Assembly: GCA_950022655.1 (NCBI GenBank)
Contig: OX465583.1
Coordinates: 30,407,360-30,471,359, forward strand
Reading direction: 5' to 3'
DNA length: 64,000 nt
Source: Alentia gelatinosa
Lineage: Eukaryota > Annelida > Polychaeta > Phyllodocida > Polynoidae
Made by a program: the position numbers and the translations under genes. The first letter of the stretch is position 1, and the number at the start of each line of letters is the position of its first letter. This document shows, one piece after another, positions 32,453 through 44,262 of this stretch. The notes beneath the pieces are model-generated. The model saw only the letters and a list, made by a program, of their open reading frames with translations, was not told where the DNA came from and ran no database searches.

Positions 32453-34646
32453 GCGGAGCGCACCCTCACACAGTCACAACACGTGCCTCCGCCCCCGGGC
32501 CCGGGGTCGTGGGGTGCAATCCACGTGATGTAACACCAGCGGGCCCTGTGATCTCCACCACCCCCAACAGGATTTCCGGTGACCGGACGTGGGCGGGGGT
32601 CGTAAAAGGAAGCGGCCCGGTGACCACTCCGGGCCCCCACCCCCTCACGTGGAGGGGGGACCACACGGGGGGTCAACGTGACGTCAACACGAAGGCCGCC
32701 GGCCCACGTGGCCGGCCCCCGAACATAAACAACAACAACGAAGGGGGCGGGACCCGCCACGTGGAGGACAGGTTCACCGGGCGGCCACCGCCAACCCACA
32801 GCGGTAGCAGGAGTGTTAGTGTTACCGCGCCGGCTGAGGATCCAACTAACACTCCGGATTTCGGCGGACTAAAGGAAGTCTGCCGGACCGGAATTCCGTC
32901 GCCCGGACTCCGGACGGACCCGGAGGCCTTCATGGAGCACAGGCGGGCCGAGTGGCCCCGCTTCACCGAGGCCGGCCCCCCGGCGCACGGTCACATCTAC
33001 GAGGCGGTCCGGGCCTCGGGCCTGCCCAACGCCCTGTGCACAAAGATCACACTGCCGACGGACCTCAAACTACGGGCGTGGGAGCAGTACCTGACGGGAA
33101 TGGAGGGCAAGGGGGAACTCCTCGGTTTCATAAGATACGGCTTCCCCCTCGGCTACCTCGGGCCGGCCAGCGACACTCGGGACGTCCCCAACCATCCGAG
33201 CGCCACCGGATTCCCGAAGCAAGTAGGTGATTTTATCAGAAAGGAGAGTGGATTCTCAAACCTGATGGGGCCGTTCACGGAGGCTCCCTTCGAGCCGTGG
33301 TGCCACGTTTCGCCGTTGATGTCCCGGGAGAAGCGCGGGTCCGAGGCCCGCCGCGTCATAACGGATATGACCTTCCCCCGGGACCGTAGCGTCAACGCGT
33401 ACGTGATGAAGAACGCGGTCTACGGAGAAGAGCGTGAGCACAGCCTCCCTACGGTCGACGGTTTCGTCACCCGCCTGGTGGCCTCGGGGCCCGGGAGCTA
33501 CATGGCGACCATCGACATCTCGCGCGCCTATAAGAACTTTAGGTGCGACCCCCTCGACTGGCCTCTGCTGTGCTTCATGTGGGACGGCGGGTATTATTGT
33601 GATACGGCCATGCCGTTCGGCGCCCGCGCGTCCTCGTATCACATGCAGTGTGTGGCCGAGGCCATCGTGGGGATACTCGCCGGTAAGGGTGTCGAGGCCG
33701 CCATGTATCTGGACGACCTCATCATACTGTCGCCCTCACGGGAGAAAGCTGCCTCGGACTTTACCATAGCCCGAGACCTATTCGCTGAGCTCGGCCTCCC
33801 CGAGGCCCGGGAAAAGGCGCAGGCCCCTAGTCAGACCGTGCGCTGGCTGGGCATCGACATCAATGCCGCCGAGATGTCCCTCACCATCCCCCGGGACAAG
33901 TTGGAGGACGTGCGGGAGCACGTTGGGGCGGTCGCCAGGAAGCGGTCGCTGACCAAGCGACAGCTTCAATCCGTCCTCGGCAAAATCCTGCACGTCGCGA
34001 AATGCATCCGCCCGGCGAGGCCCTTCGTCAGCAAACTACTGGAGGCCCTACGGTCGATGGACGGGTTCTACATCAACGTGAGCTCGGACATGCGGCAGGA
34101 CCTCCAGTGGTTCCTACGGTTTGCCGTCGGGTGGAATGGGCACGCCCTCATCCCTCGAGGGCCGGCGACAAAGTGCATCACGGTCGACGCCTGCCTCTCG
34201 GGCGTGGGGGGCACAGACGGCCGTGCGGCCTACGCGTGCCAGGTTTGTCCCATCAATGACCCCGTGGACTGCATCTCTGAGCTCGAGGCCCTGAACACAA
34301 TATATGCTCTCCACACGTTCCTCGGGGACCGTGATCGTGGGACCAGGATCGAAGTCTTCTGTGACAACATGGGGACCGTCCAGGCACTCACGTCGGGGCG
34401 GGCACGCAACCGCGTCCTCGCCGAGTGTGCCCGACAGGCCTGGATGGTCCAGGCCAAGCTGCAAGTCGACCTGGTCTACACACACGTCCCCGGGGTCCTC
34501 AACACGGTCGCCGACGCACTCAGTAGGGCCCACCTGTCCTCGAGGGATTTTAACAATTCTGCATGCCTGATGACATATCATGATCTGTGGTCGGTGGTGC
34601 CTTGTACTCATGCTTCATTCGTGCCTGTGCTTCGCCTGTCCTGCAG
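31719..34646 (+). other. Proposed intron of element 2 (Gag N-terminus to recombinase)
   Basis: The donor is CTG|GTAAGC at 31719. The acceptor is a pyrimidine-rich stretch ending CTGTCCTGCAG at 34646, and a TACTCAT string about 40 bases upstream could serve as branch site. Phase is 1 at both ends. The join keeps frame and supplies Gag's ATG to the recombinase, whose conserved part has no ATG between the acceptor and 34952. Element 1 has the same arrangement and phase. The alternative is internal initiation at the ATG at 34580, which is open to the recombinase frame. Confidence 0.52.
32422..32428 (+). promoter_or_regulatory. Probable -1 ribosomal frameshift site (A AAA AAC)
   Basis: Gag codons here read GCA AAA AAC GGC, so the heptamer A AAA AAC is in the correct register for tandem slippage. 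Pol is in the -1 frame and open from 32293, 24 codons before the gag stop region. The downstream sequence is very GC-rich, as a stimulatory structure would be. The heptamer is identical to known slippery sites in retroviral gag overlaps. Confidence 0.55.
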
Positions 34647-34649
34647 ATC
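32449..34649 (+). CDS. pol: Element 2 Pol: reverse transcriptase and RNase H
   Basis: The frame is open from 32293; the listed start is a GTG and the first ATG is near 32932, so production as Gag-Pol by frameshift is likely. RT motifs are YMATIDISRAYKNF, MPFGARASSYHMQ and YLDD at 33706-33717. RNase H has Asp at 34186 (VDACLSG), the Glu of SELEAL, the Asp of FCDNMG and the Asp of ADALSR. The C-terminal tail SRAHLSSRD...PCTHASFVPVLRL is conserved in element 3, so Pol coding extends to about 34650. The same frame stays open to 35355 under the recombinase, but that part is treated as a GC-rich shadow. No methyltransferase or DDE integrase is present. Confidence 0.82.
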
Positions 34650-35608
34650 CGGCGCTACGCTCTCTCCAACGGAAGGCATCTGCGCGGCAGGCCGAGGCAC
34701 GTGCCCCAGGCACGGTCGCGAACCAGAAGAGCGCCGTGTCCACCTACCTCGCCTTCTGCCGACGGACGAGGACCGACCCGCAGGCACCGTCCGTGAGTTT
34801 CATCACGGCCTTCCTCGAGTACCTCGCGGACCACGCCCCCTCGCCGGCGACCGTGGCCAACCAGCTCTCGCACGTGAGGACACACCTACGGCTCTCGGGC
34901 GGAGACGTAACGGCCACAGAGGACGTGAGGGTCAGGAGGGCCCTCGACGCCATGAGGAGGAACAAGGCATACACACCAAACGTCAAGCCTCCGATCCCCA
35001 TGGCCGCCCTCCAGGGGATCCTCGAGCTACTGTCGGACACGCCCCTCGACCTGACCCTACGGGCCGCGTTCCTCCTCCTGTACTACGCCGCACTGCGGCA
35101 GAGCGAGGTCGCCCCCCCTACGGCCAGGGCATTCGACCCGGTGCGACACCTCTCACGTGGGGACGTGGTCCTCACGGCAAATCACGTGGAGGTACGCATC
35201 AAGGCCGCCAAGAACCTCCAGTGCGTGGGGGAGGAGAAACACGTGCGGCTCCAATCCTCCCCGGACCCGAGGTCGTGCCCGGTGACGGCCGTGAGGAATA
35301 TGATCGCCGCGGTCCCCACGCTGACACCAACGGATCCGTTCCTGCTCAACGCTGACAGGTCGCTAATAACGACGCGGTCGCTGTCAAAGGAGTGGGAGCG
35401 GCTCAACACCACAGCAGGCCACCCCCCTAAGACCTACACTCTACACAGCCTGAGAAAGGCCGCCGCCACTCAGGCCTTCCAGGCCGGGGTCGCTGAACTC
35501 TCCATTCAACGATACGGGGGGTGGCGTTCTAATGCACACAGGGGATACATTAGGGACTCCAACTCACAAGAGGTGAATGCGTCCCTCATACAGTCCCTCA
35601 ACCAGTGA
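34647..35608 (+). CDS. Element 2 tyrosine recombinase
   Basis: The protein integrates the circular DNA copy. The N-terminal core-binding domain (SARQAEARAPGTVANQKSA through LSHVRTHLRL) is followed by the catalytic domain with Arg at 35096 (ALRQSEV), His 35444 and Arg 35453 (HSLRK), the GGWRSN motif, and Tyr at 35546 (HRGYIR). All four catalytic residues R-H-R-Y are present and the frame is intact to TGA at 35606-35608. The frame is +1 relative to Pol. The start given is the proposed exon start; translation from ATG 34580 is also possible. Confidence 0.82.
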
Positions 35609-35663
35609 CTCTCATCCCTCACAAACTTTTCTCCCTCCCACCTCGCCTCATTTTTATGGTCTT

Positions 35664-35952
35664 GGCGTTTTTTATACATCATATTGTATAACCATTATAC
35701 CTCATATTGTATAACCATACTATCTGTTATACAACCATATACATAATTGACATACCATTATACATGTCATTTACAACTATGTATATTATACGTAATTGAC
35801 CTCTTTATACCTCTGTCAATTACTTTATCTACCTTATGTCATATTCATATTTACATATTAATATTCATGTCGGTATAGGTATATAAAATTAAAATAAATT
35901 TTATTATTCCCAACTATCGACTCCTTCTTTGTGTTCAGGGATAGGGGTAATG
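35664..35952 (+). repeat. Element 2 split repeat B1
   Basis: Identical to B2 at 36174-36462. It holds the inverted pair TAATTGAC (35793-35800) and GTCAATTA (35815-35822) around a 14-base loop, an AATAAA polyadenylation signal near 35894, and ends GGATAGGGGTAATG. It provides the 3' end of the element transcript. Confidence 0.85.
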
Positions 35953-36462
35953 GGTAACCCATGGCCGTTGGTCAGGGGTGGTCATTGCTCCCCCTGACAC
36001 GCCCCCTCGCGCACCCTGCGCACTCCCCCCTGGTGTCGGTCACGTGAACCCCGCGGTCACGTGGCCCACCGCGTCTCTGACCTCCGCCTCATTCTGCTCC
36101 TGTACTCCACTGCGTTCACACATATTTTCTTTTCCCACCCACCCTCACCTCTTGCTTATCTCCTACTCCGTAGGGCGTTTTTTATACATCATATTGTATA
36201 ACCATTATACCTCATATTGTATAACCATACTATCTGTTATACAACCATATACATAATTGACATACCATTATACATGTCATTTACAACTATGTATATTATA
36301 CGTAATTGACCTCTTTATACCTCTGTCAATTACTTTATCTACCTTATGTCATATTCATATTTACATATTAATATTCATGTCGGTATAGGTATATAAAATT
36401 AAAATAAATTTTATTATTCCCAACTATCGACTCCTTCTTTGTGTTCAGGGATAGGGGTAATG
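35950..36462 (+). repeat. Element 2 A2, linker and B2
   Basis: A2 is 35950-36136, the linker is 36137-36173 and B2 is 36174-36462. The linker reads CCCACCCACCCTCACCTC at its start and ends TCCTACTCCGTAG, a pattern shared with the other three elements. The B1/A2 boundary has the same sequence that joining the two ends of the element would create. Confidence 0.85.
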
Positions 36463-38078
36463 ATGTCTACATTGACGTATTGCTACAGAATTACCTTTGA
36501 GTATTGATCTCTTCCTAACATTATACGTTACACAGGATTATATCTAGTGCTCAAAACGCAATATTTCCAATCCAGTTTTGCAGTGTCCCTGTTTACACCA
36601 TCATACCTTTAGTTGAAAATTATAATCAAAGGACGTTTCTGTGATATAACGTATATCTGAAGTTTTCCTTCTGGTAATAGAGTAGAGGCAATTCAAGTGT
36701 TATGATGTATGGAAACTGATAATGCTTGTCATCGACTATAAATCATCCACTATTCATGAATCCTGATCCCCATATGAAGGCTCTTTTATCACCAGCTATA
36801 TCATGAATTCACAGCCCATATATAATTTCTATCACCTATCAGGGATATTATGCATTGGTGGTACACTTTCGATTCAGTGCTGATTCCACCTGCACGGTTT
36901 CTTTGCCTGTCATGGTCTCCCAGCACCTGGCTGCATATTGATAGATCGTATTATACTTTTTTAAGATCGACTTGACTAATCACCCCTGTGTATGAAACCC
37001 TATTATCGCTCTGGGTGGAGGCCTCTTCCACAAGAGCGATGCAGCCAGGCACACCCACACGATTCATCATTCCCTAGTGAGTCAAACTATCGGCCAGGGT
37101 AGTCTTGGTGGAATATCCAGTTTATTAAGCAAAATTGACTATTGAAGGTTATTAAGATTAGTGTTAATGATAGGAATGTGTATGGCACTTTCTGATGCTA
37201 AAATTCTGCCAAAACTGCCAAAACTGGCCAAAGTTTTGGTCTCCAGTCCCAGGTTAGTGGCCCACGGGTATCAGCCTATTTTTGTTGACCGTGTCTATTG
37301 AAGTACAGGCAGGGAGCGGTGAACAGGAATGCCGGGAAAGCTCACACATACCCGGCCAGCCCCTAAAAATAAATAGATTTTGCCAGGCAATGGCTGGTGA
37401 TACTTTGCAGGAGGCATTGTACAATTTAGTGCGGGCAGACACTCAACTCAGTCACTCATTGCTTGCCGGCCAGCTTGATGGAGGTTTTTTTTTTACCATA
37501 GAGCAGGCCGGCGCTCCTCAGACTGCCACTGGACCACCACCAGACTGCCACTGCCACCACCACTGCCAGACCTGGTACTGCTGGCCATGGGCTGGGCACC
37601 ACTAGGGACCCCTTCGGTGCTCTTCCACTGAGCAGATTGCACCGGCAGCATGCCATATCTGCCGGGGACAACCATTCGGGCCCCAGCCAGGGCTAGTACT
37701 GGGTTGGTGTAACACTCACTTTAAGCTTACTCGTCTAAAGAAGATCTTGATGTAGCGTGTTAACTGTCAGAAGCCTTATCTCTTCTTCATGTCTCTCCTT
37801 GCCTTTCGTTAACAAAATATTCACGTATGTTGCAAGTCCAGAACTTCTCTTGTTAAAACAGGATGTGACTGCCCCCAGCACCTGGGCAAAAACACTCCAC
37901 AATTGCTATTCACCATGTTCCCAGGAACACGTCAACACGTTTTGTCATCGTTCCTGAGAAAGCAGTGGACAATCCTTACTCAGTGGGTCGTAGTGCAACA
38001 TATGAGGTTCACACTGCAAAGCCTACGAAAGTCGGCTGCCTCGCAGGCATAGGTAGCCGTCATACCAGAAGCTCAAAT
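36463..38078. other. Unassigned DNA right of element 2
   Basis: No gene is supported. CCACTGCCA-like simple sequence lies at 37515-37575, and short frames there on both strands follow it. No RNA gene is seen. Confidence 0.45.
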
Positions 38079-38390
38079 TAACCCTTTAAGGACGGCCGCC
38101 TATGGCCGAACTACACACTTGGGGACGGCTATGTACACTTCTAGGGGACAGGGGCATTGTCCTCTGAACTCAGAATTTGAAGGTTTATCACGTGAAGTGA
38201 ATGGTATCCTTAATATTTGTATTTGTATTATTTAGAATGAAAAATATAATGTTGTACCCACATTCTATGCAAATATCAATTTTACTGTTAAAATATTTCC
38301 TTTTGAAAATATCCAGCAAATGATGCTTTAAGGCATCATCGGCTCCCGGCTGGTTGATGACTTAAGGGATCATCCGACCTTAAAGGGTTA
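38079..38390. mobile_element. MITE-A, copy 1 (312 bp)
   Basis: The terminal inverted repeats are TAACCCTTTAAGGACGG at 38079-38095 and CCGACCTTAAAGGGTTA at 38374-38390. TA at both ends fits a TA target duplication, as for Tc1/mariner-type elements. Internally it carries ATGCTTTAAGGCATCAT. It has no coding capacity. Confidence 0.65.
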
Positions 38391-39952
38391 TGGACTATGG
38401 AGGCTGGCGATCTAGTACATATCAGCACTATATCACTAAGAACAACAATCACAACCTCTAACTCTCACTCAAGGACTCCTTACATGGATCTTAATCATAA
38501 TCATCATACATACAAAATCTCCCACCTACCTCCCAATTATGGGAGTTTTGGCTTTTTTTTATTGTATTATATTATCAACTAGAATTTTATTATCATCTAC
38601 ACTCAATAAAATCGCACCACCACATGCCTCGCTCCACTTCCTTTCAGCCAGTTAGTAAAGTAATGAGGGCAATATTCTGTGTACGAGTAGCGACCTTGAT
38701 CTGAACTTTTTATTGTAATTTATCTGGTAACTCCTATTGTGCCCCATACCAGTGACCCCATCTACTCTCATGATTTCGTCAAACGTATTAAAGATCAACT
38801 GGTCCGGTGTCGCTCTGGGTTTATAAACGCTAGTATCAGCCTTAAGGTGACATAATTATACTGCGGCAATGTAATGATTGATGTAATCGAATGTAAACTA
38901 ATTTTTAAGTGTACTGCCAGTGGAGGAACTGCCAACCGTAGCACCACTGGCGGGAATAAACAAAAAAGAGGAGGAATTCGGCACCATGGGGAACTCGATA
39001 CTTTCCCTTCCAAAAAGCACGCTAGAAAATGAAAGCTGAAGAACTCCTTTATCTGAACGGAAGGCAATTGAGAAAACATCTTTTCATCCTACTCCAACAA
39101 CATCACAAAAAAGAAATATATTCCCCAAACTCCCAATCCATCCGTGAACAGGCTTAGGAGTCAAATCAATTAGTCGCTAGGACTTGAACAAACTGCCTTG
39201 GAAATAGGTGGGTGGTGTTAGAGGAACCAACGGCAGATTACTCTAGCTGGGTTCAAGTAAGGCCAGTCAAGGTCAGTCAAGGTCAGTCGTTGGGTGCAGA
39301 TCAATCCCCGCGGAGGGAGGATACTGGCTGTTCATTGAATGCTACTAAAGAGGATACACAGCAGTTCCTGTTTGAAGAGGATTCTCTCTATCTACGAGTA
39401 GCTCCCTAAGTCAATGAGTGGTGAACAGTTGGGTGCGGGATTTACCTAAGGAGTAAACAATATAGGAGTGATGTAAATCAGAGGTGTGAAACACATCGAT
39501 ATCTGGACTAACGACAACAAATACGTCCATCATAAATTCAAGCTTTTTGAAGTTCCTCTTGCATTGTGTATACATTTCCTTTTGGACTAAGGGAAATACG
39601 GAAAAATTGTTTATTGAACCCTATCCAGATCTATTTTTTCTTATATTTCATTCGGTTAATCAGGGTTCAACTAAATACTACAAGAGCTAAATGTTTGAGC
39701 CCATTTAGTGAAAACCTTCTCGGCCAGTAGAATATATGATTATTTAAAATTGAAGAGCTAATCGGTAAACAAACCGTCATAGATCGAAGAAAGCAGCCGA
39801 TGAAATCTGGATGAAAGATTTTGAAAGGATTTTAATTTTATCAGTATAGGTAGCTTAAGCAGGGTTAAAATAAACTAAATAACAAATTCTGTTCCGAGAA
39901 AATTAGCCCCTTATGCAGGGGTTTCCCTTAAACGAGGTGTCCATGAAGTGGG
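38391..39952. other. Unassigned DNA with a short tandem repeat
   Basis: GGYCAGTCAA occurs three times in a row at 39260-39288. Nothing else could be assigned. Confidence 0.45.
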
Positions 39953-40256
39953 GTTTTACTGTTTATCCTACCCCTAATATAAAATCCCATAGCCTTGACA
40001 TTGAGTTTCCGTATGCCACGCTGTTTTGTATGCCACTAGTGGCATCCAGCATTTTTTTCACATAATATTCCAAAATCGAGGAGACGGGGGAGGATAAAAT
40101 CAAAACCTGATTCATTTTAATCTTGGCCACCGCATCCCACTCCTGAAGTTTTGGCTCCGGACTTCACTCGGCTTCGCCTCATTAAGTCACTATGCCAAAC
40201 TACAGTCGTGGCATACAGTGGCCAAGATTAAAACTCATCAAGTTTTACGATAATAT
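39953..40256 (+). mobile_element. MITE-B, copy 1 (about 305 bp)
   Basis: It starts TTTTACTGTTTATCCTACCCC and ends AAGTTTTACGATAATATTCC. An inverted copy with about 80-90 percent visible similarity lies at 58162-58480. Inside is a palindromic GTATGCCACTAGTGGCAT. The ends are imperfect inverted repeats. Non-coding. Confidence 0.7.
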
Positions 40257-42062
40257 TCCACCGGGCATACTGAAAATGCTGTACAGGCGCCGTATATATT
40301 GACGCGGCAGGGGCACCACACGGGCACCACATAGGCGCCGTGTTAACGACTGTCAGGCATATATATATAGGAATAGATGCGGTGGAGCGGGACACATGCT
40401 CGCCGGCGACGGCTATATACCTGGTGGAACACATCCTTTATAGTGATATAGTAAAACGCTGCATTCAGTACATGTGTATGTATACGATATGATCATATAG
40501 GTCGGCACCTGGGTCTGCAAAGGTTTTTGATGCTGGAGAACGTGATGGAACATTGTCAGAAATCGCTGATACAGTAAAACATCGTTATGGAGGTCGCTTC
40601 CTATTTCCTGGATCAATTCCAATTGTGGGGTGCTCTACTTAACGGGGTGCAATATATAGACAGAAAGGAGGATCCCATTACAGGCAATTGGTCCCAGTTG
40701 CAAGATTGTTCCCTGAATGGAGTTTTACTATGCTTTCTTCGATTGAGCTGCTTTCCTCTACACTTTTCACCTCTTTCTCTGTCTGTCACTGCATGTCACT
40801 CGGTCTCCGCCCGTCCCTCTCTTTACTACACCACCTGTCATTGTGTCGTTGACAGAGCAGCTCTTAACGCTTGGCACTCTGTCAGGAGCAGCTAACCTTG
40901 TCAACCCCCAGGTCACACTCTAGAGCATGTTAGTAAAACCAGGAAACATAGGCATCAAGCCAGCCAAAAACACCCCTCCTGTACAGCCACCGCTGCCACA
41001 TCAAACGAAGGATGAAAGTAGTCCCACACCCTTACATCACTAGAGGTGTTCATTGAGGGAAACCTTGACCTTTCCATTGATGTTATTTGCCAGATGAAGC
41101 CATTCACGGTTAATGGTAGATCTAAGTATAGAACTCCCTCGGGTGATATCCTAAGTGATGAAAGCCAATAGATCGTAGAGGGTCTGCCTTAAGCATGAGT
41201 AAGTGCCTGAGAATGGCATCATAATATCAGGTTATAAAGGATAATTTGCGTAAGTGATACTGAAGTCAGGGGCACATATAGTGCTCACGAAAGGCAGCGA
41301 TCTTCGTAATCGTCAACAACATATATACCTACAGTGTTATTACATGATGAAAATGATGAGTGATCGAGGTCTTGATAAACATGGTAGTTCGTACAGCATA
41401 TTGTTAGCATCATTTCTATGACAAGATCAAATAAGTATACCAATCGTCGCAATCTATGAAAGTCAGGCTTGACCATTCGCTAAAAGGACGCCTTTGACGG
41501 GGCCTTTGGTGTCTTTTCACTTCGGCAGTTCTAGAGTTCGATACCACCCTAGCCAGGTCTCCTCTTGTAGCCATTTGCTTTGAATCTGAATTGGTGCAAT
41601 CTATTCACTATGTAGTTCCTCTCTTCTCACTAACTACAGTATGTAGACCTTTAAACAATTCGTAAAATATACTCAACGGTTGTCGTTTTCTTCTTAACTC
41701 TAGTTTTTCAACTTTGCATTCAGTATGCTGGCGATCTATATATTATTATGAAATAATAGCTCATGTATTCAGCATATTTTGTTGTTTCTCGCTTCGTGCC
41801 CCACACTTGATAATAGTTAACTAAGGGTTTTCATTATTTCATTCATTATAATGTTCAAGAGGTGTAGTAGAGTCTAATTTGCCCATGGTGACTGTAAATG
41901 AGTATATCGTCTTGGTAATTGTTTGCTGTTGGAATTCTAAAGCTATTCCCTATATATGGAATAATTGCAACAAATTAGTAAGTATGAAAGTGTGGAGAAA
42001 GGATGACAATTTGATCCAGGTATATAAGGGACACTGCGTGAAAACGACCAGTTTATATATGT
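40257..42062. other. Unassigned DNA
   Basis: No gene is supported. At 41510-41560 the string TAGAGTTCGATACCACC resembles a tRNA B box and may mark a decayed SINE. GGCGCCGT and GGGCACCACA are each repeated at 40287-40342. Confidence 0.4.
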
Positions 42063-42330
42063 ATACCTCCGGCGTATATAGGTATGATTTTGCATATAAC
42101 AAGGGAGTCCTATTTTCCGTTGTGTATATGCCTCATCTATAGACGTATAAAATATATACGACCCCCTTATACATGTCCCACACACAATATTTCTCTTCAT
42201 ATACGCTTTGCGGCAAATACAGCCATTGCGCTTACGTATAGAAGAGGAAATGTGTCAATATACTGCTGATACATGCACTTACGCGATAGCGTATATATGA
42301 ATAAACTGATGGTTTTCGCGCAGTGGGACA
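42063..42330 (+). repeat. Dispersed repeat R1, copy 4
   Basis: It starts CTCCGGCGTATATAGGTATG and shares GTCCTATTTTCCGTTGTGTATA with the copies at 160 and 7165. It ends GCTGATACATGCACTTACGCG...AATAAACTGATGG, matching the end of copy 1. Non-coding. Confidence 0.55.
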
Positions 42331-44194
42331 TAGCTATTGTGTTATGGATATGGCCATCTTGCCCAAGACGCTAAACAGGACACCAGGTGGCAATGAATTT
42401 TTTTCAATGGGTTTCAGCCTCACGATTTTCTATAGATTATAAGATTAGTGGTTGTCCACCGAATATAGTAGCACTTTCTTATACTTTACTGGCGGATGGT
42501 GGTGGAACTAGGACGCACTCTGTGCCCTATATCACATGAATATAATCAAGTCTTTCTTACTAGAAATGCAGGCCATAACATATAGCACAACTTTATAAAA
42601 TCCCTATAAGAATACTGGCATATAACGTAGAAACTAAACCCGTGGGGAATTTTAACTTTAGAAAAAAGTAAATCTTAGAGGCTCGGTTGTTTGGATTGAT
42701 GGTTTGAGTGATGGAAGCTTCGTGACTTAATCATATCCCACCAAGTATATTTCTCGCAACAGTGACAGAGGGGAGCAAGAAATAGGAATCGATGATGACA
42801 TATAGAGAAAGGAGAACAAGCCCTGAATTCTGAATAAACATAGACAAGAGAAAGACTGAAAAAGAATAATCAAATGACCCAGGCCACTAACTCTAGTCAG
42901 TCACGACAGGGGAAAACTGCATTAGTTATTAAAAGGAAAAGGGAGAACCGGGCAATGGCTGAGAGGTACAGATGGGGCAGTGAGCGATAAAGAGAGAAAG
43001 GAGCCGTTCGCTGACAGGCTGATCAAGTTAAGATCAATCACGGTCAGTAAGCAGCACGTGACCTGCCTTCTGCACGCTGGAAACAGGCGACGCCCGCTTC
43101 TCAAGTCTCCAAGCAGAATCTCTGGTAGATGCTCATACTATTGTGTGGATAGGGAACTGAGCTTGGAGAGCGAGTAGGAAAAGCAACTCCGTATATTATA
43201 AGGAGTATGCTATTTTTACGTCAGTGAGCAGTTCTTTGAATCATCGTGTCTATCTAATAAATTATTTATGGTATCTTTTGATAATTGAGGTATCTCTGAG
43301 AAGGAAGAGAGTCAATATGGCCGTTTATCCGGTCTGTTTAGTGTGGGACCAGGGAGCATCAAAGTACTTACACTGGTCTATAGACCACTCAATTGACGAT
43401 GACCTCGTTACACCGTATGAAATACTGAATAACCGTGTGAGTTATACATGATATGGTGGCGCAATGGCAAAGGATATATTATCCACTTCATACGAAGCCT
43501 CCATAGAAAGACTATAGGGCATAGATTACACAGAGCGTTGCGGTGCGGAGAAGATCGGTCATTAAACACTGGACTATTATGAAACATGGGTATACCTTTA
43601 TCTGAGACAAAGGAACAGTCCTAAGTCTCAGGCCAATCTCTGCTATCATGCTGTGATGCTCGATGCCCAGTACAATTTCGCCAGAGACTAAAGACCATTA
43701 CCCACTATACGATTCCGGAACATTTTGTTGTTTATAACTTCTATTTTACTTGTAGGCTAGAGTAGGCAAGGCAATTATGACCATTTACATCTGGTCGATT
43801 TAGCTGATAGCTGAAGCACTCCCAATTACAAGTAGAAAATGAATCGTACAGTGCGTAATGGGCTTAAGACATGATAAGGACAAGCTAACAGGATTTGATA
43901 TTGAGAAACAGGGGTTCGTTGAAGAATTTAGGATCGTGTATGAAGACCCGTTCTTTACCTGAGTTGATCCTACCCTGAATGGTGGTGCTGCTCCATTAGC
44001 GCATCAGACCATCATTACCTATATTCTTCTATGAAAATAAAATCGTCTGTTTTCGAGTTCGGTCGGGTGCCGATGATCGCGGCCCTAGCTTCACAACAGC
44101 TCCACTACTGGGGGTTGAGCATCGATTGACCTGCGACCAAATGCTCGCCCCTCAGTCACCAGCCAATCGCCACAGGGTTGGCTGAAGTGGAGCA
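42331..44194. other. Unassigned DNA
   Basis: No gene or repeat could be supported. A tRNA A-box-like string (TGGCGCAATGG) at 43456 lacks a matching B box. Confidence 0.45.
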
Positions 44195-44262
44195 CCGCCT
44201 TTTTGTGTTGGAGCCATATCGGTAGGTGTAAATCATAATAGTAGGTGGACGACGGGCCTTAG
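44195..44262 (+). repeat. MITE-E right-end fragment
   Basis: GAGCCATATCGGTAGGTGTAA followed by GTAGGTGGACGACGGGCCTTAG matches the right end of the complete MITE-E at 59111-59406. The left end was not found. Confidence 0.5.

Larger units (their letters stand above)
31034..36462 (+). mobile_element. Element 2: intact Ngaro-like tyrosine-recombinase retrotransposon
   Basis: A 5.4-kb GC-rich element with A1 (31034-31220), gag, pol, recombinase, B1 (35664-35952), A2 (35950-36136), linker (36137-36173) and B2 (36174-36462). A1 and A2 (187 bp) differ at one base and B1 and B2 (289 bp) are identical. Gag, RT/RNase H and recombinase are all open with catalytic residues present. ATG lies at the left end, at the B1/A2 junction and at the right end, without a longer target duplication. 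It is unrelated at the nucleotide level to element 1, but elements 3 and 4 belong to its wider family. It is the best candidate for an active copy in the window. Confidence 0.9.

Noticed and set aside
34114..34611. 165-aa minus-strand frame in element 2
   Set aside because: It lies antisense to conserved RNase H coding sequence and has no recognised motif.
34650..35355. Continuation of the element 2 Pol frame beyond RNase H for about 235 codons
   Set aside because: The same stretch encodes the conserved recombinase in another frame. Past the CRSGA residues the Pol-frame peptide is low-complexity, so I treat it as a shadow.
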